The position numbers and the translations under genes are program-made. From JAGVPT01 sp049578505 (GTDB taxonomy: Bacteria > Bacteroidota > Ignavibacteria > UBA10030 > UBA8401), in the NCBI GenBank assembly GCA_049578505.1, contig JBAUMC010000068.1, positions 1 to 64,000 on the forward strand: a stretch of 64,000 nucleotides of DNA. The letters run 5' to 3'. How positions within the stretch are numbered: position 1 is the stretch's first letter; every line of letters begins with the position of its first letter. The notes beneath the pieces were generated by a model that saw nothing but the letters and a program-made list of their open reading frames with translations, made no database searches and was not told the origin of the DNA. Shown piece by piece: positions 15,206 to 24,194 of the stretch.

Positions 15206-17941
15206 TTACGAACATCCGCTTGTCGAACCGCATTGCAGGCACTTATAGCAGCTTCCCGAACGGATCATGATACTCCCGCATTCCGAGCAGGGGGGCGCAT
15301 CGGCCTGCGTCTGGAAAATAACTTTTTCGTTCGTTTCGATCGCCGAAGCCCGCCTTAACTCAAGCTTCGCATCGGTCTTTTCCAACGGCTTTGTTTCTGC
15401 CACAACGGTCGATGACGGCTGTTCTTCTTTCGGCAGAAATTTCAGGCTGAGCCAACGGAAAATATAATCGCAGATCGACTTCGCAATCGGGATATCTTTG
15501 TTGTTGGTGAAGCCGGACGGCTCAAAGCGCATGTGAGTAAACTTGTCCGTCAAGACTTTCAGCGGGACGCCGTATTGGAGCGCAAGCGAGACCGACGTTG
15601 CCAGCGCATCCATGATGCCGGAGATGGTTGAACCCTCTTTGGACATTGTGATAAACACCTCGCCCGGGGTTTCATCTTCGTACAATCCGACGGTGATGTA
15701 TCCTTCATGTCCGGCAATACTGAACTTGTGGGTGATTGCCTGCCGCTCATCCGGCAACCGGCGGCGCGCAGGACGCACCTTCTGCTTTTCGCTCTTTTCA
15801 AGCGACGTGCTGAGAGGCTGTGTCCGCTTGCAGCCGTCGCGGTAGACTGCAATCGACTTCAATCCAAGCTTCCATGCCTCGATGTACGCCTGCATTATTT
15901 CGTCAGGCGTTACTTCGGTCGGCATATTGACGGTTTTGGAAATTGCGCCGGAAAGGAAGGGCTGAACTGCCGACATCATCTTAATATGTCCCATGTATTG
16001 AATAGAACGCTCCCCCTTAGCCGGCTTGAACGCGCAGTCGAAGACAGAAAGATGTTCGTCTTTCAAATACGGGGCGCCTTCAATAGTGTCGTTCTTTTCA
16101 ATGTATTTTATAATGTGCTCGATCTGCTCGCTGTCGTAGCTGAGTTTCCTGAGCGCTTCGGGAACGGTCTGATTGACGATTTTCATAAGCCCGCCGCCGA
16201 CCAGCTTCTTGTATTTTACGAGGGCGATATCCGGCTCAACGCCCGTGGTGTCGCAATCCATCATGAAGCCGATTGTTCCGGTCGGCGCCAAAACTGTGGC
16301 TTGACCGTTGCGGTAACCATATTCTCTCCCCAGACCAATGGCATCCTTCCATACTTCTCGTGATGCCGAAAGCAATTCCGCCGGAACATAATTGTCGCTG
16401 ATCTTGTCGGCGTACAAACCGTGCTTGGTCATTACACCCAACATCGACTCACGATTCACTGCGAACCCTTTGAACGCACCGATTTCTTTTGCGATAAGGG
16501 CCGATTGTTTATACGCTTCACCGCACATGAGCGAAGTAACGGCCGCTGCATATTCGCGGCCGGCATCACTGTCATACGCAAGTCCGCGCGCCATCAACAA
16601 TGCCCCGAGGTTTGCGTAACCGAGTCCAAGCGGACGAAAATCATGACTGTTCTTTTCAATTGCCGGCGTCGGGTAGCTCGCGTTGCCGACAAAAATTTCC
16701 TGTGCCGTGATGGTAACATCTATTGCCTGTTTAAATGACTCGACATCGAACTCACCTTTATCATTCCTGAACTTCATAAGGTTGAGCGAAGCGAGGTTGC
16801 ATGCCGAGTCGTCGAGGTACATGTACTCGCTGCACGGATTCGACGAGTTGATGCGTGCTGTGGCCGACGACGTGTGCCAATTGTTTACCGTCGTGTCGTA
16901 CTGCATCCCCGGGTCGCCGCAGAGCCATGCAGCTTCCGCCATCTGACGCAGCAGGTCACGCGCGCGGAAAGTATCCATCACTTTTCCACCGCGAACGGCC
17001 TTCGTGGTCCACTCTTTGTCCTCCAGGGCCGCCTTCATGAACTCATCTGTGACGCGGACAGAATGATTAGCATTCTGGTACGAAATCGTATCGTACGCGC
17101 CGCCGGGCACATTGAAACCGCCGTCGTATCCCGCCTCGATCAGCGCCCATGCTTTCTTCTCTTCCTCTGCTTTACAATTGATAAAATCAACGATATCCGG
17201 ATGGTCTGCGTTCAGAATGACCATCTTCGCAGCCCGACGCGTCTTTCCGCCGGATTTAATTACGCCAGCGAACGCATCGAAACCTTTCATGAATGAGACG
17301 GGGCCAGAGGCAGTGCCGCCTCCCGAAAGATGTTCTCGTGAGGAACGAAGAGTCGAAAGGTTCGATCCAGTTCCCGACCCGAATTTGAAAAGCCTTCCTT
17401 CTGTGCGGGCGAGTTCTAGAATCGAATCCATCGTATCCTGAACAGAATTAATGAAACACGCCGAACACTGCGGCCTTTCTTCCACGCCAAGATTGAACCA
17501 GACCGGACTGTTGAACGCCATGTATTGATTCACCAGGAGGAATGATAACTCTTGATAAAATACCTCAGCATCTTCTTCCGACGCAAAATAATTCCCCTTA
17601 CGACCCCACCCGGTCGCGGTCTTAGCCACACGGTCAACAAGCTGCCGCACGCTAGTTTCTCTTTCGGGCGTTCCAATCAAGCCGTGAAAATATTTCGACA
17701 CCACGACATTCGTCGCCGTCATCGACCATGACTTCGGTATTTCGACATTCTTTTGCTCAAAAATTTTCTCCCCCTTCTCGTTAGAAATGATTGCGGTGCG
17801 CAACTCCCACTCTATTTCCTCGAATGGATGGATACCAGGTTTGGTAAAATACCGCCGAAGCGTAAGCCCGCCCGAAACTGTTACATTCGTTGTGCGTACA
17901 CTCCCCCTTTTCTCAGCGACCGCGGTTTCTTTGTCTGCCAT
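15206..17941 (-). CDS. nrdJ: Adenosylcobalamin-dependent ribonucleotide reductase (class II)
   Basis: 911 residues. Converts ribonucleotides to deoxyribonucleotides using a radical made from coenzyme B12, with no need for oxygen. The barrel begins around FNSPVWFNLGVEE; QCSACFINSVQDTMDSI and NPCSEYMYLDDSACNLASLN carry the active-site Cys pair and radical-site residues, and LAPTGTIGFMMDCDTTGVEP and GGLMKIVNQTVPEALRKL are typical of this branch. The C-terminus has a Cys-rich zinc ribbon (CSECGS...CYKCLQCGS). No NrdA/B or NrdD is in the window. GGAGAGGAAG sits seven bases before ATG. A promoter lies about 225 bases upstream, so the leader is long. Confidence 0.96.
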   Translation of the reverse strand: MADKETAVAEKRGSVRTTNVTVSGGLTLRRYFTKPGIHPFEEIEWELRTAIISNEKGEKIFEQKNVEIPKSWSMTATNVVVSKYFHGLIGTPERETSVRQLVDRVAKTATGWGRKGNYFASEEDAEVFYQELSFLLVNQYMAFNSPVWFNLGVEERPQCSACFINSVQDTMDSILELARTEGRLFKFGSGTGSNLSTLRSSREHLSGGGTASGPVSFMKGFDAFAGVIKSGGKTRRAAKMVILNADHPDIVDFINCKAEEEKKAWALIEAGYDGGFNVPGGAYDTISYQNANHSVRVTDEFMKAALEDKEWTTKAVRGGKVMDTFRARDLLRQMAEAAWLCGDPGMQYDTTVNNWHTSSATARINSSNPCSEYMYLDDSACNLASLNLMKFRNDKGEFDVESFKQAIDVTITAQEIFVGNASYPTPAIEKNSHDFRPLGLGYANLGALLMARGLAYDSDAGREYAAAVTSLMCGEAYKQSALIAKEIGAFKGFAVNRESMLGVMTKHGLYADKISDNYVPAELLSASREVWKDAIGLGREYGYRNGQATVLAPTGTIGFMMDCDTTGVEPDIALVKYKKLVGGGLMKIVNQTVPEALRKLSYDSEQIEHIIKYIEKNDTIEGAPYLKDEHLSVFDCAFKPAKGERSIQYMGHIKMMSAVQPFLSGAISKTVNMPTEVTPDEIMQAYIEAWKLGLKSIAVYRDGCKRTQPLSTSLEKSEKQKVRPARRRLPDERQAITHKFSIAGHEGYITVGLYEDETPGEVFITMSKEGSTISGIMDALATSVSLALQYGVPLKVLTDKFTHMRFEPSGFTNNKDIPIAKSICDYIFRWLSLKFLPKEEQPSSTVVAETKPLEKTDAKLELRRASAIETNEKVIFQTQADAPPCSECGSIMIRSGSCYKCLQCGSTSGCS

Positions 17942-18160
17942 TTCAAACTTCCTCTCCTAACTTGATGATACGATGTAATGTGAGTTGCGTACCCGGAAAA
18001 AACGTTGTGACTCCCTTATTGGTGACATCAAACGGAATTGAATGCCGCTAAGCTCTTCTATGAAAAATAATTGCCAGCCCTCAGAAAAACGGAAACCGTT
18101 GTTTTTAGACTACTTATTTTCGGATGAACAATAGCCGGAGGGAAAACCAATAGCTAACTG
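17942..18160 (-). other. Long 5' leader of nrdJ
   Basis: About 220 bases between the putative transcription start and the nrdJ ATG. A short AACGG-TTT-CCGTT hairpin followed by TTT lies at 18086-18102. I looked for the conserved GCCACTG core of a cobalamin riboswitch and did not find it. The leader may carry regulation, but nothing specific can be named. Confidence 0.4.
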
Positions 18161-18166
18161 GTTGTG

Positions 18167-18195
18167 AATATAGCCGGTTAAGGAATACAAGTCAA
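18167..18195 (-). promoter_or_regulatory. Putative nrdJ promoter
   Basis: On the minus strand TTGACT and TATATT are 17 bases apart, close to consensus. Confidence 0.6.
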
Positions 18196-18590
18196 GTAAA
18201 AAATGAGAAATAATATTAGGATAGAAAATACATCTTGACATCATAACGGTGCCGCGCGGAGGAGTTTGACCGCTTACACTTATTGCCGTTATGACAACCA
18301 CAATACAAATTTAAAATGAAAATTTGCGATTATCATGGATAGATATTATAGCAGAAAATCACAACCAAGACTCTGTCGAAAAAACGGTACGCGTTGAGAA
18401 GGGTTCATTGCATTTTGTCCACCCTGTTCCAATCACTACTATGAAAATGCAACTCGATTTTTGCCGTACATGTTATATTAATAGAGCAATGGATACGACC
18501 CGACGTAATAAATGCACACGGGACCTCCGCACCTAGGAGTCAGTACTTTTATTTTTTCGTTCACGCCTCTCGAGCGATCAGAAGCATTCA
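18196..18590. other. Non-coding region between divergent nrdJ and nuoA
   Basis: A/T-rich, no convincing gene on either strand. It contains a 9 bp inverted repeat, TCATAACGG (18241-18249) and CCGTTATGA (18286-18294), 36 bases apart, which could be a protein-binding site or chance. Confidence 0.4.
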
Positions 18591-18619
18591 TTGACTTTCG
18601 CTCATTTTTTTGATAATTT
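18591..18619 (+). promoter_or_regulatory. Putative promoter of the nuo operon
   Basis: TTGACT (18591-18596) and TAATTT (18614-18619) with a 17-base spacer, just before the nuoA start. Confidence 0.5.
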
Positions 18620-18629
18620 TCATTTGTAG

Positions 18630-19010
18630 GTGAACCAAACAGCGAATCTTTTTATGATGATATCCTATATCCCTATTATTTTAATGCTGGGTGTTGGAAT
18701 TTTGCTCGGCGTCGTACTGCTAAAACTGCATCAATGGCTAGGACCTCATCGACCCAACGACGAAAAAACATCGACGTACGAAAGCGGAGTCGAGCCCGTG
18801 CGTTCGGCAAGGGAGAGATTTTCAGTAAAATACTATATGGTTGCGGTCCTCTTTATTCTATTTGATATCGAGGTCATTTTCCTCTATCCGTGGGCGGTGA
18901 ACTTTCGGGCACTAGGAATGTTTGGATATATAGAAATGGTTGTTTTTATTGCGACGTTGCTTGTAGGGTATTTTTATATTTTGAGGAAGGGTGCGCTAAA
19001 ATGGGATTAG
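18630..19010 (+). CDS. nuoA: NADH-quinone oxidoreductase subunit A
   Basis: 126 residues, three membrane segments (about 8-32, 70-90, 97-118). The conserved loop after the first helix, with TYESGVEPVRSARERFSVKY, and the FLYPWA motif after the second helix are both present. It is a membrane subunit of complex I near the quinone site. GTG 18630 gives the longest form; ATG 18654 is an alternative. The last ten bases overlap nuoB. Confidence 0.95.
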   Translation: MNQTANLFMMISYIPIILMLGVGILLGVVLLKLHQWLGPHRPNDEKTSTYESGVEPVRSARERFSVKYYMVAVLFILFDIEVIFLYPWAVNFRALGMFGYIEMVVFIATLLVGYFYILRKGALKWD

Positions 19011-19531
19011 AACATGCGTTAGGCGACAGTCTGATCACGACAAAGATAGATGCGGCGATCAATTGGTGCAGAAAAAATTCCGTCTGGCCGATGCCGCTGG
19101 GAATATCGTGCTGCGGAATCGAAATGATGGCGCTGGTCGACCCCCGATTCGACGTATCACGGTTTGGCTCCGAAGTCATGCGCTTTTCCCCCCGCCAATG
19201 CGACCTGCTGATTGTGGCTGGAACAACAACCTACAAAATGGCAAAAGTGGTCAGAAAGATTTACGACCAGATGCCCGACCCCAAATGGGTCATCGCGATG
19301 GGAGTATGCACCTCCACGGGAGGGATGTACCGCACCTATTCCGTCGTTCAGGGCATCGATCAGTTTGTGCCGGTTGACGTCTATGTAGCGGGCTGTCCTC
19401 CCCGGCCGGATAATCTTCTCCATGCCATTATGATGATTCAGCAAAAAATTGGGCGGGGCGAAAGTCGCAGCACCCCGATGACTGTGGCTGAAGAAAGGCA
19501 AGAGCAACAGTTACTGCAAATTGGAGTCTGA
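19001..19531 (+). CDS. nuoB: NADH-quinone oxidoreductase subunit B
   Basis: 176 residues from ATG 19001, preceded by GAGGAAGG at 18983-18990; the frame is open further upstream inside nuoA but only this start fits the family. It carries cluster N2, with ligands in ISCCGIEM, GVCTSTGG and AGCPPRPD. It passes electrons to quinone. Its start lies within the end of nuoA, so the two are translationally coupled. Confidence 0.97.
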   Translation: MGLEHALGDSLITTKIDAAINWCRKNSVWPMPLGISCCGIEMMALVDPRFDVSRFGSEVMRFSPRQCDLLIVAGTTTYKMAKVVRKIYDQMPDPKWVIAMGVCTSTGGMYRTYSVVQGIDQFVPVDVYVAGCPPRPDNLLHAIMMIQQKIGRGESRSTPMTVAEERQEQQLLQIGV

Positions 19532-19539
19532 CGAGATTG

Positions 19540-19636
19540 GAATAAAGAATTCAGAATACAGGAGACAGGCGTCGGAATACAGAACAGTATTAGAGAATTG
19601 AACCCTGTATTCTGTCTCCTGAGTTCTGTATTCTAG
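19540..19636. repeat. Intergenic word-type inverted repeat (ATTCTGTATTCTGTCTCC family)
   Basis: Left arm GAATTCAGAATACAGGAGAC and right arm GTATTCTGTCTCCTGAGTTC form a near-perfect hairpin in the nuoB-nuoC spacer; each arm repeats the ATTCTGT word. The same family is found at 25372-25459. Confidence 0.78.
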
Positions 19637-19661
19637 CATTTTAATCAATGCAAATCACATT

Positions 19662-20144
19662 ATGCTGACCGCGGTCGTCGAAAAAATCAAGGCAAAATTT
19701 CCTTCAAGCCTTCTCGAAGCAAAAGAATTTCGAGATGAAACAACTCTGCATCTCAAAAAGGAGGATATTATTGCCGTTTGCATGTTCCTCCGGGACGACC
19801 AGGACTGCAAATTCGACTACTTGAGCGACCTCTGCGGTGCCGATGCATATACTCCCGAAAACAGATTTGAGGTGGTTTACAACCTTTACTCCCTCCAAAA
19901 TAAACAACGGTTACGCCTCAAGGTCTTTACCGACGAATCCGACCTCCATGTGCCGAGCGTAACCTCTGTATGGCCTGGCGCGGGATGGCCGGAACGGGAA
20001 GCATACGACATGTTCGGCATTGTTTTTGACGGTAATAGCGACCTTCGCCGGATGTATATGCCCGAAGAATTTGAATACTTCCCTTTGAGAAAAGATTTTC
20101 CCCTGATGGGCATCCCCGACTCAATCCCTTTACCGAGGAAATAA
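19662..20144 (+). CDS. nuoC: NADH-quinone oxidoreductase subunit C
   Basis: 160 residues, a separate NuoC rather than a NuoCD fusion. The family signature WPGAGWPEREAYDMFGI and the C-terminal YFPLRKDFPLMG are present. It joins NuoD in the peripheral arm. It starts after the repeat and ends one base before the GTG of nuoD. Confidence 0.95.
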   Translation: MLTAVVEKIKAKFPSSLLEAKEFRDETTLHLKKEDIIAVCMFLRDDQDCKFDYLSDLCGADAYTPENRFEVVYNLYSLQNKQRLRLKVFTDESDLHVPSVTSVWPGAGWPEREAYDMFGIVFDGNSDLRRMYMPEEFEYFPLRKDFPLMGIPDSIPLPRK

Positions 20145-20145
20145 G

Positions 20146-21423
20146 GTGAACGCGCAACAGCAATCGACAAACGTAGGGTACGAAATAGAGCCCAAAAAAA
20201 GCAAGATCCTCCATGCTCTGGAAGATAAGGACACGAGCGCCCAGTTTACCGACCCGCTGGAAAATGAAATGGTTCTCAACATGGGCCCGCAGCACCCGGC
20301 AACCCATGGCGTTCTTCGATTACTCATCAAGCTTGACGGCGAAACTGTTGCCGCGGTGGTACCGGAACTCGGCTATTTGCACCGAGGGTACGAAAAGCTC
20401 GCCGAAAATTGCAGTTACCACGAATTCATCCCGCACACCGACCGGCTCGATTACATCTCGCCCCTGATGAACAATACTGCGTACATCCTTGCAGTCGAAA
20501 AATTATTGGGAGTCGAAGCGCCCCGCCGCGCGCAGTTCATTCGCGTCATTATCTCGGAGCTTGCCCGCATCTCATCGCATCTTCTCGCTGTGGGAGCCCT
20601 CGGCCTGGACATCGGAGCAGTAACGGTGTTTATGTGGACGTTCCGAGAGCGTGAAAAATTATACGATATCTTTGAGAATCTTACCGGTGCACGTTTTACC
20701 ACAAGTTATACCCGTATCGGCGGAATTTCACAGGACATGACCGATGAAACGAAACACACCATTCAGGATTTCATCGACCGGTTTCCGGCAAACCTCGCCG
20801 AGTGCGAAAGCCTTCTTAACAGAAACAGGATTTTTGTGGAACGAACCGACGGTGTCGGCGTCATTTCGCGCTCGGAGGCAATCGCAATGGGATTCTCCGG
20901 ACCGAACTTGAGGGGCTCGGGTGTCGAGCATGATCTCCGCCGCTCCAACCCGTACCTCGTCTACAACGAATTAGATTTTAACATCCCGGTTCTTCCCGAC
21001 GGCGACAGCCTCGCGCGCTACTACATTCGTGTCAACGAAATGAAAGAGAGTGTGGGCATCGTTCAACAGGCGCTCGATAAAATTCCCGCCGGACCTGTCC
21101 ATGCGTTCGAGCCGAAAAAAGTTCTCCCCAAAAAGGAACGCGTTTACACAAAGATGGAAGAGTTGATTCAGGATTTCATGATTATCAATTTCGGCACCAA
21201 TCCTCCAGCCGGAGAAGTGTACCATGCCATCGAAGGCTCGAAAGGAGAACTCGGATTTTACATCCAGAGCAGAGGTGAAGGACATCCGTGGCGATTAAAA
21301 ATCCGATCCCCTTCGTTCATGAATTTACAATTACTTCCTCTCCTGCTAAAAGGGAGAATGATCTCGGACGTTGTCGCAATCATCGGCAGCATCGACCCTG
21401 TGATGGGGGAAGCTGACAAATAA
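20146..21423 (+). CDS. nuoD: NADH-quinone oxidoreductase subunit D
   Basis: 425 residues, starting with GTG one base after the nuoC stop. Conserved blocks are LNMGPQHPATHGVLRL and YLHRGYEKLAEN near the N-terminus (quinone-site His and Tyr), PHTDRLDYISP, and RIRSPSF-like LKIRSPSFMNL near the end, with a closing IGSIDPVMGEADK. It forms the quinone cavity with NuoB. Confidence 0.97.
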   Translation: MNAQQQSTNVGYEIEPKKSKILHALEDKDTSAQFTDPLENEMVLNMGPQHPATHGVLRLLIKLDGETVAAVVPELGYLHRGYEKLAENCSYHEFIPHTDRLDYISPLMNNTAYILAVEKLLGVEAPRRAQFIRVIISELARISSHLLAVGALGLDIGAVTVFMWTFREREKLYDIFENLTGARFTTSYTRIGGISQDMTDETKHTIQDFIDRFPANLAECESLLNRNRIFVERTDGVGVISRSEAIAMGFSGPNLRGSGVEHDLRRSNPYLVYNELDFNIPVLPDGDSLARYYIRVNEMKESVGIVQQALDKIPAGPVHAFEPKKVLPKKERVYTKMEELIQDFMIINFGTNPPAGEVYHAIEGSKGELGFYIQSRGEGHPWRLKIRSPSFMNLQLLPLLLKGRMISDVVAIIGSIDPVMGEADK

Positions 21424-21515
21424 AAAGTTGTTGGGTATTGGGATTTAGCCTTTTGCAAAGAAGGTCAAATTAAGTTTTGCAGAAATGCCAATAGCTAACA
21501 GCTAAGACCTAATTC
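21424..21515. repeat. Intergenic word-type repeat (TTGGGATTTAG / CTAACAGCTAAG words)
   Basis: GGTATTGGGATTTAGCCTTTT faces GCCAATAGCTAACAGCTAAG in the nuoD-nuoE spacer. Arms are imperfect. Confidence 0.4.
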
Positions 21516-21524
21516 CATATTAAT

Positions 21525-21989
21525 ATGCTTACTGAAGAAAATTTAAAAAAAGTCGAAGAGATTCGGAAGCGCTACCCCGCATCTCAGGCTGCATTATTGC
21601 CCATCCTCTGGATTGCCCAGGAGCAAGAAGGCTGGATATCCGAAGAGATGATGAGGTTCATCGGCAAATTATTGGACATCCCCTTTGGTCATGTTCTTGG
21701 TGTCGTGACATTTTATACAATGTATCACTCCAAGCAGCTCGGCAAATATCACATCGAAGTATGCACGAACATCTCCTGCATGCTTCGCGGGTCGGATAAA
21801 ATCCTGGAGACAATCGCGCATCGGTGCGGCGCAAAACCGGGAGAAACTTCCGCCGACGGGAAGTGGACTGTGAGTGAGGTGGAGTGCATGGGTGCCTGCG
21901 GCGGTGCACCCATGCTCGCTATCGGTCAAGAATACTACGAAAATTTAACGCCTGAGAAAACCGAACAATTGCTTTCGTCACTAAAATAA
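21525..21989 (+). CDS. nuoE: NADH-quinone oxidoreductase subunit E
   Basis: 154 residues, a thioredoxin-fold 2Fe-2S protein. Four Cys ligands are visible in CTNISCMLRG and ECMGACGGAP. It supports the NADH-oxidising module with NuoF, whose gene begins four bases later. Confidence 0.96.
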   Translation: MLTEENLKKVEEIRKRYPASQAALLPILWIAQEQEGWISEEMMRFIGKLLDIPFGHVLGVVTFYTMYHSKQLGKYHIEVCTNISCMLRGSDKILETIAHRCGAKPGETSADGKWTVSEVECMGACGGAPMLAIGQEYYENLTPEKTEQLLSSLK

Positions 21990-21993
21990 GATC

Positions 21994-23271
21994 ATGGAAC
22001 GATACATCCTCCCTGAAATTCCGAATTATAACAAGCTCGAAATCTACGAGGAGCACGGGGGATACGGTGCGCTAAAAAAAACGCTCGGAATGAAGCCCGA
22101 AGAAGTTACCGATGAGGTCAAGAAATCGAACCTCCGCGGGCGGGGCGGAGCTTGTTTCCCGACGGGATTGAAGTGGACATTCATGCCTAAGCAGACGACA
22201 AAGCCAAAATATCTTTGCGTCAACGGTGATGAATCGGAGCCGGGCACTTTCAAAGACCGCCAGATACTGGAATTGAACCCGCATTTGCTCATCGAAGGGA
22301 CATTGATCGCGTGCTACGCCATGGGAATCACGACGGCATATATTTACATCAGAGGGGAGTACGGCAAGTGGGTCAACTTGCTCCAAAGAGCGCTTGATGA
22401 TGCAACTGCAAAGGGATATGTCGGAGCAAATATTCTCTCATCTGGATTTTCCACAAACATCGTTCTGCATAAAGGCGCCGGCGCATACATTTGCGGGGAA
22501 GAATCTGCACTTATGAATTCACTCGAAGGACAACGAGGTTATCCGCGGGTGAAGCCGCCGTTTCCCGCACAAAACGGGGTGTGGGGATGTCCCACGACAA
22601 TCAACAACGTCGAAACAATCTGCAATGCACCCCTCATTATCAATAAAGGATGGGAGTGGTATTCAAAAATCGGTACACCGAAACATCCTGGACCTATTCT
22701 TGTCGGTGTCAGCGGACATGTGAACAAACCTGGAGTGTACGAAGTTGCGACCGGCGAACTGTTGACTGATTTAATTTACCGGTATGCCGGAGGAATTCCC
22801 GGAGACAAAAAGATCAAGGCAGTAATCCCGGGCGGGTCATCGACTATGATTCTCCGCGGCGAATCGATCGAGGGGGTTCGGATGGACGCCGATTCTCTGA
22901 AAGCTGCTGGTTCGTCCGTCGGAACGGCCGGGATGATCGTGATGGATGAAGATACGGATCTGATTCGTGTTATCACCCGAATCGCAAAATTCTATTATCA
23001 CGAATCGTGCGGTCAATGTACTCCTTGCCGCGAAGGAACGGGCTGGCTCTGGAAAATTTTGAAGCGCTTCGAAACGGGCAATGGTCAGGAAGCGGATATA
23101 GACCTGCTGATGGACATTGCGAATAATATAGAAGGCAACACCATCTGCGCCCTTGGAGATGCAGCCGCATGGCCTGTACAAAGTATGATCCGGCGCTTCC
23201 GCGATGAGTTTGAAAAACGTGTAGCAAAGGCCCCAAGTAAAATGAGGACCGCTGTTCCAGTTGCCTCTTAG
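21994..23271 (+). CDS. nuoF: NADH-quinone oxidoreductase subunit F
   Basis: 425 residues. FMN- and NADH-binding motifs GRGGACFPTGLKW and GAGAYICGEESALMNSLEG are intact, and the 4Fe-4S cluster N3 is bound by SCGQCTPCREGTGW with a distal Cys in TICALGDAA. It is the NADH entry point of complex I. It is the last nuo gene here; nuoG to nuoN are not in the window. Confidence 0.97.
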   Translation: MERYILPEIPNYNKLEIYEEHGGYGALKKTLGMKPEEVTDEVKKSNLRGRGGACFPTGLKWTFMPKQTTKPKYLCVNGDESEPGTFKDRQILELNPHLLIEGTLIACYAMGITTAYIYIRGEYGKWVNLLQRALDDATAKGYVGANILSSGFSTNIVLHKGAGAYICGEESALMNSLEGQRGYPRVKPPFPAQNGVWGCPTTINNVETICNAPLIINKGWEWYSKIGTPKHPGPILVGVSGHVNKPGVYEVATGELLTDLIYRYAGGIPGDKKIKAVIPGGSSTMILRGESIEGVRMDADSLKAAGSSVGTAGMIVMDEDTDLIRVITRIAKFYYHESCGQCTPCREGTGWLWKILKRFETGNGQEADIDLLMDIANNIEGNTICALGDAAAWPVQSMIRRFRDEFEKRVAKAPSKMRTAVPVAS

Positions 23272-23300
23272 AAATAACTCCATTATCAACCATTGTCTGA

Positions 23301-24161
23301 ATGCCAATCCTCTCTTCGTTTCAAAGAGTCAGCATAGCAGTTTGTTTTGTTAGCAGCATTCCGATTCTTCTTTTTTCCCAGCAATACCCGATCCCGACTG
23401 AAACTCCGCAGATACTCCCCGCGGGGGGCGCGCATGCCGAGGTCGGCTTTGGACGGTATGCCGACCAGACTTTCCCGCTCTCCGGATTGGAAGGTACATT
23501 GTCGAAGCTCGGCGTTGTCCGTTTCGGTTTCTCGTACGACAATAACGTTGAGCTTCAGTTCGATGGGACGCTTCGCGATATCTTGGATATAAAAAGCAGG
23601 TTCGAAGCAATTAATAGCTCTTTGGCAACGACGAACTCTGTCACATCAGATATAGGCGATTTTACACTCTGGACAAAGTTTCGATTAATTTCCGAGTACC
23701 ATTTTTTCTCGACCGTTTCAATCCGATTCGGCATGCAGCTTCCCGACGCAAGCAACAGATCGGGTCTGGGCGTCAATACATTCGACTTCTATTCTTCATT
23801 TCTGCTCGAAAAACATTTCGGCGGTATCCGATGGGTGGCAAATGCCGGACTCGGAATTCTCGGCAGCCCAGCCGAGCTGCGGCAGCAGCACGAGGTATTT
23901 ATTTATGCATTTGGAAGTTACGTCCCGCTGGGAGAGAAGTTAAGCCTTGCGCTTGAAACGGCAGGAAGAGTCGGACATCAAGGCCCCGGAATATACCGCT
24001 TGGCTAACGCGGACGCAGGCGTCCAAACAACGCTCGCCGGTCTTTCGTGGAAATTCCTCGGCGTACTATCGTTCTCGCCGACCGATAATTCCAAAGGCGC
24101 CCAGATTGTTGTCGGGTACGATTTTGCAATTATCAAAGATGTTACCGGTGAGAAGTTGTAG
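23301..24161 (+). CDS. Exported protein, probable outer-membrane beta-barrel, function unknown
   Basis: 286 residues. A signal peptide with a hydrophobic core (VCFVSSIPILLF) is followed by a processing site near SQQ. The mature part alternates polar and hydrophobic residues in many short strands with aromatic ends (for example VRFGFSYDNNVELQFDGTL and WKFLGVLSFSP), as in outer-membrane barrels. I do not recognise a named family. It lies 29 bases after nuoF and could be read through from that operon, but there is no clear functional link. Confidence 0.65.
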   Translation: MPILSSFQRVSIAVCFVSSIPILLFSQQYPIPTETPQILPAGGAHAEVGFGRYADQTFPLSGLEGTLSKLGVVRFGFSYDNNVELQFDGTLRDILDIKSRFEAINSSLATTNSVTSDIGDFTLWTKFRLISEYHFFSTVSIRFGMQLPDASNRSGLGVNTFDFYSSFLLEKHFGGIRWVANAGLGILGSPAELRQQHEVFIYAFGSYVPLGEKLSLALETAGRVGHQGPGIYRLANADAGVQTTLAGLSWKFLGVLSFSPTDNSKGAQIVVGYDFAIIKDVTGEKL

Positions 24162-24194
24162 ACATGTTCGGGAAAATCATTTGGTGATGAGAAT

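Noticed and set aside
17942..18160. Cobalamin riboswitch upstream of nrdJ
   Set aside because: Expected for a B12-dependent enzyme, but the conserved GCCACTG core and its surroundings are not there on the minus strand.
18110..18536. Small frames on both strands in the nrdJ-nuoA spacer
   Set aside because: Short, without ribosome sites, and of unlikely composition; one covers the nrdJ leader and promoter.
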